Positions 1 to 8,700 of a stretch of 64,000 bases of DNA are shown here, in pieces. This DNA comes from an uncultured Faecalibacterium sp. Its GTDB lineage: Bacteria > Bacillota > Clostridia > Oscillospirales > Ruminococcaceae. The notes beneath the pieces are model-generated. The model searched no databases, was not told the origin of the DNA, and saw nothing but the letters and a program-made list of their open reading frames with translations. The stretch spans positions 119,004-183,003 of the forward strand of contig CAKTBG010000002.1 in assembly GCA_934533135.1 (NCBI GenBank). Reading direction: 5' to 3'. Position numbers and translations under genes: made by a program. Numbering within the stretch: position 1 is the stretch's first letter; each line of letters starts with the position of its first letter.

Positions 1-338
1 CGTGTTCCATGGTGGCACTCGATGGCAACGGCGGCAAATTGCGCGGCCAACCGGTAGGAGGATTTCTTGGCGTTTTTTCCGAAGGTTTCCCACAGATACC
101 GTGCACCTGCACTGGAATGGTTCAGCTTTTCGCCAGTCCATTTACCTTTAAGATAAAGCTGAGGAAGATGGTGTGACTTGCCGGTGTCATGACACTGGCC
201 GGTCACCCGCCCTAAATGTTCCAGACCGATCGTTCGGCAGAGATCACCGCAGAGCTGGGCAACGTTGCAAGAATGTTCTTTCAATGACTGAGTATGGGAA
301 TCATCGGTTTGGCTGCTATGGCCGATCAATGGCTCCAT
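1..338 (-). CDS. cas3: CRISPR-associated Cas3, HD nuclease domain (partial, runs off the left edge)
   Basis: The 112 visible residues are the start of a Cas3 HD nuclease domain. Cas3 is the DNA-degrading nuclease-helicase recruited by type I Cascade. Visible metal-site motifs are SLKEH (His22), CHDTGK (His50, Asp51), NHSSAG (His74) and ECHHG (His109, His110), in the order and spacing of the family. The start is the ATG complementary to 336-338, preceded on the minus strand by AGAGGTGG. The helicase part and any cascade, cas1 or cas2 genes would lie beyond the left edge. The overall pattern recalls subtype I-C, but the subtype cannot be settled from 112 residues. No CRISPR repeats were found in the window. 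Confidence 0.85.
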   Translation of the reverse strand, partial: MEPLIGHSSQTDDSHTQSLKEHSCNVAQLCGDLCRTIGLEHLGRVTGQCHDTGKSHHLPQLYLKGKWTGEKLNHSSAGARYLWETFGKNAKKSSYRLAAQFAAVAIECHHGT

Positions 339-384
339 GAAATCCACCTCTACTTTTACTTTTAATGCTTTAACTACTGACGTA

Positions 385-413
385 AGAATATCACCGAGGA
401 TGTGAAATGTCAA
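385..413 (-). promoter_or_regulatory. Promoter of the cas3 operon
   Basis: On the minus strand a consensus -35 TTGACA (408-413) is followed after 17 nt by -10 TATTCT (385-390). The start codon of cas3 lies about 47 nt downstream of the -10, giving a short leader. A housekeeping sigma-A-type promoter is inferred. Confidence 0.7.
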
Positions 414-687
414 TGGAAAAAGCGAAGTTTTCTTGATTTTTTTGGAAGAACCGCCTATACTGATACTGTCGCTTTCGGGAATGCCCCTAAAAGCGTGGAT
501 AGAAATACTTTTAATGCCTTATTTGGCAGAGAAGAAGCGGTGGAGTGAAAGCTCTGCCGCTTTTCTTCTGCCACCCTCTTCCTCTCCTATCATACACATG
601 AAATGTCCGATAAGATGTACTTTGGACTTTGCACCCAGAAAAAAGGCGGAAATGGAAACAAAAATTGGATAAAATTTCAAAATCTGC

Positions 688-716
688 TTGAAGCAGGCAG
701 AGCAATCCGGTATAAT
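688..716 (+). promoter_or_regulatory. Promoter of the symporter gene
   Basis: -35 TTGAAG (688-693), a 17-nt spacer and a perfect -10 TATAAT (711-716) lie about 55 nt before the ATG at 772. Confidence 0.75.
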
Positions 717-771
717 GAAAAAAGCTTCCGGATCTGGAAGCAGATGCAAAGCGGATAGAGGAGGAATTCTG

Positions 772-2331
772 ATGCAGACGCTGTTTGATGCTGTCAACGC
801 GATTTGCGGCAAGATCCAGATCGTCTCCAACTGGTTCTGGGATTTTCCCTGCAATCTGGATTGGTACGCGGCGATCCCGGTGCTGGGCAATTTCAGTCTG
901 GCCATCATCCTGTTGGTGGGAACCGGGATCGTGTTCACCTTCAGGCTTCACTTTGTGCAGGTGAAGCGATTCAAGTACAGCCTCCATGTGCTGATGCGCC
1001 GCAAAAAGACCGCGACCGGCATTTCGTCGCTGACGGCCTTTCTGCTGTCCACGGCCATGCGCGTTGGCCCGGGCAACATTCTGGGCGTGACGGGTGCCAT
1101 CTCCATTGGCGGCCCGGGTGCGCTGTTCTGGATGTGGATCTCGGCCTTTTTTGGGATGGCGACCTCCTTTGCAGAGTCCACCCTGTCTCAGATCTTCAAG
1201 GAAAAGCGGGATGACGAATACGTCGGCGGTATGCCGTTTTATGGCCGCAAGCTGCTGAAAGACGCGGCTTGGGTCGGCGTGGCACTGAGCCTGCTTTACA
1301 TTGTATATGCGCTGCTTTGCTTCCCGGCGCAGGGCTTCAACACCGTTTCGGCGGTGGGTGCCATCGCGCAGACCGTGACCGGCAAGACCATCCCGACCAA
1401 CTCGGCTTTGTATTGGATCTCGTTTGCGATCCTGCTGGTCATCACGGCTCTGGTCAGCTTTGGCGGCATCAAAAAGGTCACCAAGGTCACGGATCGCGTG
1501 GTGCCCGTTATGGCGGTCATCTATATGGTCACGGTTCTTGCCTTGATCGTCGGCAACTTTACCCGCATTCCGTGGTTCTTTGCGGCTGTGTTCGGGCAGG
1601 CGTTCCAGCCGGATGCCGTCTTCGGGGGCGCGTTTGGTCTGGCTCTCAGTCAGGGCATCAAGCGCGGCCTGATGTCCAATGAGGCCGGTCAGGGCACCAT
1701 CACCATGCCGGCCGCGGCTGCGGAGGTCGAGCACCCCTGCGAGCAGGGCTGTGTGCAGGCTTTGGGCGTGTTCCTCGATACCATCGTCATCTGCACCCTG
1801 ACCGGTTTTGTGGTCATTATGGGGCGTGTCTGGCTCACCGAAGACGCACAGGCTTGGTTTGCGCTGGGCAAGCTGGACAAATTCCTCGCTTCCTGCGGCG
1901 CGCTGACGGGCAGCCGGGGCGCATTGTATGCGCTGGTCACCCTGCTGGTCAGCGTTTGCTTCGGTCTGTTTGCGTTTACCTGTCTGCTGGGCTTCATGTC
2001 TTTCACCGAGATGTGTGCAAACCGCATTTCCAGCAAACCGGCTTTCATCAACGCCATCCGCGTGCTCTGCTTGGTGGTCATCTCGTTTGGCGTCATCACC
2101 AACATTGCCGGCATGGATCTCGGTGCGCTGTGGGATCTGAGCGACTTTGCCAACATCCTGATGGTTTATTGCAACCTGCCGCTCCAGTACATTGGCTTCC
2201 GGTATGTCCTGCGGGCCTATCGCCACTTTGAAAAGCAGGATGGCACGCCTTTTACGTCCAAGACGGTGGGTCTGGAGCTGCCGGTCTGGGATGAGCTGGC
2301 CAAAACGCATGGGACCCGCACGGGCAAGTGA
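772..2331 (+). CDS. Sodium:alanine symporter family (AGCS) amino acid carrier
   Basis: This 519-residue polytopic membrane protein is of the alanine or glycine:cation symporter (AGCS) type and imports small neutral amino acids with sodium. It has many hydrophobic segments and the family-like glycine/proline-rich stretches VGPGNILGVTGA and GIKRGLMSNEAGQGT. I start it at the ATG at 772 because a strong GAGGAGG precedes it. An in-frame ATG at 688 lies inside the promoter and would add an unlikely polar extension. The gene has its own promoter and is followed by a separately promoted gene. The exact substrate cannot be read from the sequence. Confidence 0.85.
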   Translation: MQTLFDAVNAICGKIQIVSNWFWDFPCNLDWYAAIPVLGNFSLAIILLVGTGIVFTFRLHFVQVKRFKYSLHVLMRRKKTATGISSLTAFLLSTAMRVGPGNILGVTGAISIGGPGALFWMWISAFFGMATSFAESTLSQIFKEKRDDEYVGGMPFYGRKLLKDAAWVGVALSLLYIVYALLCFPAQGFNTVSAVGAIAQTVTGKTIPTNSALYWISFAILLVITALVSFGGIKKVTKVTDRVVPVMAVIYMVTVLALIVGNFTRIPWFFAAVFGQAFQPDAVFGGAFGLALSQGIKRGLMSNEAGQGTITMPAAAAEVEHPCEQGCVQALGVFLDTIVICTLTGFVVIMGRVWLTEDAQAWFALGKLDKFLASCGALTGSRGALYALVTLLVSVCFGLFAFTCLLGFMSFTEMCANRISSKPAFINAIRVLCLVVISFGVITNIAGMDLGALWDLSDFANILMVYCNLPLQYIGFRYVLRAYRHFEKQDGTPFTSKTVGLELPVWDELAKTHGTRTGK

Positions 2332-2451
2332 TGGCCGCAGCAAAAAAGCGGCGCACTGCTGCGCTTGCGTGGGAATGAAAAAATGATGCTGGTTTTTCCA
2401 TCGGTGATATGCTACAATAAACAGTAAGAAGATCACAAGAGGGGGAGAACC

Positions 2452-4176
2452 ATGGAGTCGAAACGGCTGTGTCCATACTGTATGCAGGAGCTGACCGGAC
2501 AGGCAGAGAGCTGCCCGCACTGTGGGCGGGCGTTTGCCGGGCGGAACCCGGCGGGCAGCCTGCCGGTGGCTACGGTGCTGGCAGGCCGCTATACCGTTGG
2601 AGACATTCAGGGTGTGGACGGCGAGGGGATCCTTTACCGGGGCGTCGAGAATCTGGGGCGTTTCCGGGTGACGATCAAAGAATATATGCCGCTGACACTG
2701 GCCTCGGAGCGGAACCGCAGCCTGGAGCTCCGGCCAAAACCCGGCAGCGAAGTGCTGTTCAAGACCACGCGGATGGACTTTTCCGACCTGTATCGGTCGC
2801 TCCAGCGGATCACACCGGCCAATGGTCTGGAAGCGGTGCTGGATGTGTTCGAGGAAAACAACACGGTCTATGCCGTCATGGAAAACCCGGGCGGACGGCC
2901 GCTGGATCAATGGCTGGACGAGCACAACGGCGTCGTCACGCCCGAGGAAGCCCGGATCATGCTGCAGTCGGTCTTTGACGGCGTGTCGGCCATGCATCAG
3001 GTGGGGCTGGTCCACCGGGGCATCTGCCCCGAGAACATCCGGGTGCTGGACAATGGCCGCGCCCGGCTGACTGGCTATGCGACCGTGGGTCTGCGCACCG
3101 CAGGCAGCGGCCTGCACGAGCAGCTGTTTGAGGGATATTCGGCTCCGGAACAGTATTCCACCTCCGAGTTTGAGGGCCGCTACACCGACGAATACGGCCT
3201 TGCGGCGGTGTTCTACCGGATGGTCTGCGGCCAGAGCCCGGTTCCGGCGGCACAGCGGCTGGTAGCGGACTCGAACCCCAAAGCGCGGACGGTGAACAGC
3301 AAAGTGCCCGCGTACGTCTCCGAGGTGCTCCAGATGGGTCTGCGGCTCAAGCCGTCCGAGCGCATCCAGACCGTGCCGCAGCTGTTTCAGGCTCTTTCCT
3401 CACAGGAGTACACCCAGACCCTGACCCGGACGCTGCGCCGGGCCGACCCCAAGCCCCAGAGACCCGACCCGGAACAAAAAGGCCATCTGCTCAGTATGCG
3501 CAACCTGCTGGCGGCGATCCTGATCCTGCTGGCGGTGCTCATCGTGCTGACCCTATGGGGCGTGCTGCAGCAGAACAAAGGCAGCGAGACGCCGTCCTCC
3601 CAGCCCGATTCCGCACCCGAGAGCAGTGCTGTGACCGAGCCGGTGAATCTGACCCCGGATTTTGTCGGCCTGAACTATGATATGCAGGTGCGCAACGACC
3701 GGGAGTATGCAGGCTCCTATCTCTTTTATGTCACGCTGGAATACAGCGACACGGTGGAAGAAGGCCGGGTCATCCGCCAAAGCCCCGAAGCCGGGGAAGT
3801 TCTGGAAAAGGGCGGAACGGTGAGCCTTGTGGTCAGCAAAGGCCCGGAGAAGGTCGAGATGCCGAACATCGTGGGCTTTACCCGGGATGCTGCCGAGCAG
3901 CAGCTGGCACAGGTCGGCTTGAACGCCAGCTTCTACCCCATCTACAACGATGGCTCGTATGTATCCGGCTGCGTGGCTTACTGCAGCGAGAATGCCGGAA
4001 CGAGGGTCGATGTGGGATCGACGGTCGTGGTCTATCTGGCCGCGGAGGTCGAGGCCACGGTGCCGGTCACACCCGAGGAAGCACCGGCGGTCAGCAGCTC
4101 GTCCAGCGGGCAGGAAGAAGCGGCCAGCTCTTCCCAGCAGCCTGCACCGGACGAAGTGGAATACGACACCGATTAA
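2452..4176 (+). CDS. Membrane receptor pseudokinase: zinc ribbon, Ser/Thr kinase-like domain, TM segment, two PASTA domains
   Basis: The protein has 574 residues. The order of domains is a CxxC...CxxC zinc ribbon (Cys7, 10, 21, 24), a kinase-like domain (about 45-315), one transmembrane helix (about 351-371), two PASTA-like repeats outside the membrane (about 400-464 and 467-531) and a Ser/Pro-rich tail. PASTA kinases sense peptidoglycan fragments and phosphorylate growth and division proteins. Here the ATP-binding Lys (VTIK, Lys76) and the APE motif remain. The catalytic HRD is HRG (Gly190) and the DFG position reads GYA (208-210), so both metal/catalytic Asp residues are gone. I infer a pseudokinase signalling scaffold. 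The ATG at 2452 follows GAGGGGGAG. The gene is monocistronic, with a terminator just after it. Confidence 0.85.
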   Translation: MESKRLCPYCMQELTGQAESCPHCGRAFAGRNPAGSLPVATVLAGRYTVGDIQGVDGEGILYRGVENLGRFRVTIKEYMPLTLASERNRSLELRPKPGSEVLFKTTRMDFSDLYRSLQRITPANGLEAVLDVFEENNTVYAVMENPGGRPLDQWLDEHNGVVTPEEARIMLQSVFDGVSAMHQVGLVHRGICPENIRVLDNGRARLTGYATVGLRTAGSGLHEQLFEGYSAPEQYSTSEFEGRYTDEYGLAAVFYRMVCGQSPVPAAQRLVADSNPKARTVNSKVPAYVSEVLQMGLRLKPSERIQTVPQLFQALSSQEYTQTLTRTLRRADPKPQRPDPEQKGHLLSMRNLLAAILILLAVLIVLTLWGVLQQNKGSETPSSQPDSAPESSAVTEPVNLTPDFVGLNYDMQVRNDREYAGSYLFYVTLEYSDTVEEGRVIRQSPEAGEVLEKGGTVSLVVSKGPEKVEMPNIVGFTRDAAEQQLAQVGLNASFYPIYNDGSYVSGCVAYCSENAGTRVDVGSTVVVYLAAEVEATVPVTPEEAPAVSSSSSGQEEAASSSQQPAPDEVEYDTD

Positions 4177-4199
4177 ACCAATTTCTTCATCAAACAAAA

Positions 4200-4247
4200 A
4201 CGCCAGAAGCGGGAGCCTCGTGAGAGACTCCCGCTTCTGGTTGTTTA
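4200..4247. terminator. Bidirectional intrinsic terminator
   Basis: Perfect 13-bp arms CCAGAAGCGGGAG (4203-4215) and CTCCCGCTTCTGG (4228-4240) are followed by TTGTTT on the plus strand and GCGTTTTTGTTTG on the minus strand. It ends the pseudokinase gene on one side and gltD on the other. Confidence 0.9.
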
Positions 4248-4289
4248 GGATAGGAAAGAGAATGGCAATGGAAAAGGGGGAGAGGCCGC

Positions 4290-5768
4290 TTACAGGTTGG
4301 TGTAACCCATCAGGTAACGATCCACCTCGGCGGCGCAGTCGTGGCCTTCGCGCAGACCCCAGACCACAAGGCTCTGACCCCGGCGCATATCGCCGCAGGA
4401 GAAGACTTTCTCCACGTTGGTCTTGAAGTGGTCGGTGTCCACACAGCCGCGCTGGGTCAGCGCGACGCCGAAAGCATCGGCGACGTAGCTCTCACAGCCC
4501 ACAAAACCGGCGGCAATAAAAGCCAGCTGGCAGTCATAAGTAAACTCTTCGCCGGTGGGCACCATGTTGGTGCGGCCGGTCTCCGGATCCCGCTCCGGCT
4601 TCAGATAGGAAATGACCGCACCGGTCAGGTTGCCGGCTTCGTCTTTCAGGAACTCCTTGACCGTGGTCTGGTAGACACGGGGATCCTTGTTGAACTTGGC
4701 AAGGCACTCGGTCTGGCCGTAATCCACCTTCAGCACCCGGGGATATTCCGGCCACGGGTTGGAGGCAGCGCGTTCCTTCGGGGGCTGGGGCATCATTTCC
4801 AAGGCCACCAGATCGGTGCAGCCCTGCCGAAGCGCGGTGCCCTGACAGTCGTTGCCGGTGTCGCCGCCGCCGATCACGAGGACGTTCTTGCCAGCGGCGT
4901 TGATGGCTCTGCCATCGGCAAAGCCGGAATCCAGCAGGCTCTTGGTGACGCTGGTGAGGTAATTGACCGCGAAGTGGACGCCGTTAGCATCCCGACCCGG
5001 AACGTTCAGGTCGCGTGCTTTCTTGGCACCGCAGCAGAGCACCACGGCGTCGTAGCCGTTCAGGATGCTTTCGGCATCCACCGCCCCGCCGATGTCCATA
5101 TTGGTGCGGAACTCCACACCCTCGGCCTGCATGATCTTGATGCGGCGGTCAATGACGGATTTCTCCAGCTTCATATTGGGGATGCCGTACATCAGCAGGC
5201 CGCCTACCCGGTCAGCCCGCTCAAAGACGGTGACGGCATGGCCGCGCTTGTTCAGGTATTCTGCCGCCGACAGACCCGACGGGCCGCTGCCGATGACGGC
5301 CACGCTTTTGCCGGTGCGTGCCGGCGGCGGATCGGCATGGAGCCAGCCCTTGGCGTAGCCGGTCTCAATGATGGCGTGCTCGTTTTCCCGCACGGTCACG
5401 CTGCTGCCGGTCACGTCGCCGCAGGTGCAGGCGGCTTCGCACAGGGCAGGGCAGACCCGGCTGGTGAACTCCGGGAAGCGGTTGGTGGCGCGCAGACGAT
5501 GCAGTGCCAGCTCCCACTTGCCCTGATAGACTAGCTCGTTCCACTCAGGGATCAGGTTGTTCAGCGGGCAGCCCGAGGCCATGCCGCCGATCATCATGCC
5601 GGCCTGACAGAAGGGTACACCGCAGTCCATGCAGCGGGCAGCCTGTGTCTGCTGCTCCTCGCGGGAGAGCCAGACGTGAAACTCGTTGAAATTTTCGATG
5701 CGCTCCAGCGGCGGAATATCCGAGCTGGTCTTGCGCGTGTAATCCATAAATCCGGTGATCTTACCCAT
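4290..5768 (-). CDS. gltD: Glutamate synthase (NADPH) small subunit
   Basis: This 492-residue FAD/Fe-S oxidoreductase passes electrons from NAD(P)H to the large subunit for reductive transfer of the glutamine amide to 2-oxoglutarate. Visible motifs are the N-terminal cluster cysteines (CMDCGVPFC, GCPLNN, CPALCEAACTC), the FAD-binding GSGPSGLSAAEY and the NAD(P)H-binding GGGDTGND. Length and order are normal for GltD. The start MGKITGF is 12 nt after the gltB stop, so the two subunits are translated from one message. The gene ends at the shared bidirectional terminator. Confidence 0.95.
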   Translation of the reverse strand: MGKITGFMDYTRKTSSDIPPLERIENFNEFHVWLSREEQQTQAARCMDCGVPFCQAGMMIGGMASGCPLNNLIPEWNELVYQGKWELALHRLRATNRFPEFTSRVCPALCEAACTCGDVTGSSVTVRENEHAIIETGYAKGWLHADPPPARTGKSVAVIGSGPSGLSAAEYLNKRGHAVTVFERADRVGGLLMYGIPNMKLEKSVIDRRIKIMQAEGVEFRTNMDIGGAVDAESILNGYDAVVLCCGAKKARDLNVPGRDANGVHFAVNYLTSVTKSLLDSGFADGRAINAAGKNVLVIGGGDTGNDCQGTALRQGCTDLVALEMMPQPPKERAASNPWPEYPRVLKVDYGQTECLAKFNKDPRVYQTTVKEFLKDEAGNLTGAVISYLKPERDPETGRTNMVPTGEEFTYDCQLAFIAAGFVGCESYVADAFGVALTQRGCVDTDHFKTNVEKVFSCGDMRRGQSLVVWGLREGHDCAAEVDRYLMGYTNL

Positions 5769-5780
5769 GATATTCCCTCC

Positions 5781-8700
5781 TTACTTGTTTTTCTGCACGG
5801 CGTAGAAGGCTTCGATCTGAGCCTGTTCACCGTCGAGACCGCGCTCTTCCATCGAGGCGATGACCCGGAGCATCCGGTCGTAATCGTAGGGAAGGACTTT
5901 TTTGAACTTGGGCAGGAACTCACTGAAATTGTCGAGGATCTCTTTGCCGCGGGGAGAACCCGTCAGCTCGACGTGCTCCCGGATCAGCTCTTTCAGGGTG
6001 GCCACGTCATACTTGTGCTCCACAGGCTCGAGGCTGACGGTCTCTTTGTTGACCCGCTGGTAGAAATCCCAGTTTTCGTCCAGCACATAGGCGATGCCGC
6101 CGGTCATACCGGCCGCAAAGTTTTTGCCGGTCTGCCCCAGCACGACCACCGTACCGCCGGTCATATACTCGCAGCCATGGTCGCCCACGCCCTCGACCAC
6201 AGCGGTCGCACCCGAGTTTCGGACGCAGAACCGCTCGCCGGCCACGCCGGAGATGAAGGCCTTGCCGCTGGTGGCACCGTAGAGTGCCACGTTGCCGGTG
6301 ATGATGTTTTCCTCCGGCTTATAGGTGATGTTTTCGGGCGGGCGGACGACGATCTTGCCGCCGGACAGACCCTTGCCCATGTAGTCGTTGCAGTCGCCGG
6401 TCAGCTTCAGGGTGAGTCCCTTGGGGATGAAAGCACCAAAGCTCTGGCCGCCTGCGCCGATGCAGTTGGCGGTGTACACATCATCGGGCAGGGAATTGCC
6501 GTACTTGCGGGTGATCTCGCTGCCGAAGATGGCACCAAAGGCGCGGTCTACGTTGGACACCTCGAGGGTGACGCTTTGGGGGTTCTTGCTGTTGAGCTTG
6601 AACTTCTTCATCAGCACCCTCATGTCGGGGGTGTTCTCGAGATGGAAGTCGTAGGTGTCCTCCTTGACGAAGTGGACGTTGCTGTTGGCAATGGCCGGGT
6701 TGTGGAGGATGCAGTCCAGATTCATCTTGGCGGCGCGGCTGCCCGGTGCGCTGGGCTTGACATGGAGCAGGTCGGTGCGGCCCACCAGCTCGTCGATGGT
6801 GCGCACGCCCAGCTTTGCCATGTATTCCCGCAGCTCCTCGGCCACAAAGGTCAGGTAGTTGATGATGTACTCCGGCTTGCCGCGGAAATTCTTCCGCAGT
6901 TCGGGGTTCTGGGTGCAGATTCCCATGGGGCAGGTGTCGAGGTTGCAGACCCGCATCATGACGCAGCCCTCACACATCAGCAGGCTGGTGCCGAAGCCGA
7001 ATTCCTCTGCGCCCAGCATACAGCTGATGGCGACATCCCGGCCGCTGAGCAGCTTGGAGTCGCTCTCGATCCGGACGCGGCTGCGCAGACCATTCAGGAT
7101 CAGGGTCTGGTGCGTCTCGGCGATGCCCAGCTCCCACGGCAGACCGGCATTCTTGATGGAGGTGCGGGGGGCAGCACCGGTGCCGCCGTCGTAGCCGGAT
7201 ACCAGAATGACCTGTGCGCCGCCCTTGGCAACACCGGCTGCGATGGTGCCGACCCCGGCCTCGCTGACCAGCTTGACGTTGATGTTGGCGTTCCGGTTGG
7301 CGTTCTTCAGGTCATAGATCAGCTCGGCCAGATCTTCGATGGAGTAGATGTCGTGGTGGGGCGGGGGCGAGATCAGACCCACGCCGGTGGTGCTGTGGCG
7401 GGTCTTGGCGATCCACGGGTACACCTTGGCACCGGGCAGGTTGCCGCCCTCGCCGGGCTTTGCACCCTGCGCCAGCTTGATCTGGATCTCATCGGCAGAG
7501 ACCAGATACTTGCTGGTCACGCCAAAGCGGGCGGAAGCCACCTGCTTGATCTTGGAATTGCTCTCGCTGTGGTAACGCTCTTCGGGCTCACCGCCCTCGC
7601 CGGTATTGCTCCGGCCGCCCAGACGGTTCAGCGCGATGGCAATGGTCTCGTGGGCTTCGCTGCTCAGGGCACCGTAGCTCATGGCTGCGCCCTTGAACCG
7701 CTTGACGATGGATTCCACCGGCTCGACCTCTTCCAGCGGGATGCCGCCGTTGGGATCGTAGTTGAAGTCCAGCAGGCTGCGCAGATGGACGCCCTCTTTG
7801 CCCATGTTGTCCACCGTATGGGTGAACTGCTTGAAGGCGGCGTAATCCTTGGTGAAGCAGGCTTTCTGGAACAGGTAGATGGTCTGGGGATTGAAGAGAT
7901 GCTCCTCCTTGCCGCTGCGGAATTTGTGCGCACCGGCATCATCCAGCTCCATGTTGATGTCCAGCCCCAGTGGGTCAAAGGCGGCGTTGTGCTGTGCCTC
8001 CACATCGGCCTGAATGTCCTCGAGGTCGATGCCACCCACCCGGCTGACCGTGCCGGTGAAATACTTGTCGATGACTTCCTTCGAGATGCCGACCGCCTCA
8101 AAGATCTGGCTGCTCTGGTAGCTCTGGATGGTGGAAATGCCCATTTTGGAAGCGATTTTGACGATGCCGTTCAGCACGGCCTTGTCGTAGTCGTCCACAG
8201 CGGCGTAATAGTCCTTGTCCAGCAGACCCTGATCGATCAGCTCGCCGATGGTCTCATGTGCCAGATACGGGTTGACGGCGCAGGCACCGTAGCCCAGCAG
8301 GGTGGCAAAATGATGCACCTCGTGCGGCTCGGCACTCTCGAGGATGAGGGCCAGAGCGGTGCTCTTCTTGGTGCGGATGAGGTACTGGGAGACCGCCGAC
8401 ACCGCCAGCAGGCTGGGGATGGTGACGTGGTATTCGTCCACATCGCGGTCGGAGAGGATGATGATGTTGGCACCCTCTTTGTAGGCGCGGTCCACCTCGA
8501 GGAAAACGCGGTCGATGGCCTTTTCGAGGCTGGTGTTCTTGTAGTAGTTGATGGAGACCGTGGCGACCTTGAAGCCGGGCACGTTCATGTACCGGATCTT
8601 GAGCAGGTCGGTGGAGGTCAGGATCGGGTTGTGGACCTTGAGGACCTTGCAGTTCTCGGGCTTATCCTCCAGCAGATTGCCGTGCGCACCGACGTAGACG

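Larger units (their letters stand above)
339..771. other. Divergent intergenic region between cas3 and the symporter
   Basis: This 433-nt stretch holds the cas3 promoter, the symporter promoter and an unexplained hairpin. The hairpin arms at 525-540 and 557-572 pair over 16 positions with one A-C mismatch and two G-U pairs. It has no U-run on either side, so it does not look like a terminator. A 79-residue open frame at 433-672 has no ribosome-binding site and no recognisable protein, and I do not call it. Confidence 0.4.

Noticed and set aside
433..672. A 79-codon plus-strand frame between cas3 and the symporter
   Set aside because: No ribosome-binding site, no family resemblance, and it runs through a hairpin.
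1..771. A CRISPR array near cas3
   Set aside because: No regularly spaced repeats are present. Any array must lie beyond the left edge.
511..3117. A minus-strand frame of 868 codons antisense to the symporter and pseudokinase
   Set aside because: Shadow frame over two well-supported genes. The product is His/Gln/Arg-rich with no recognisable domain.
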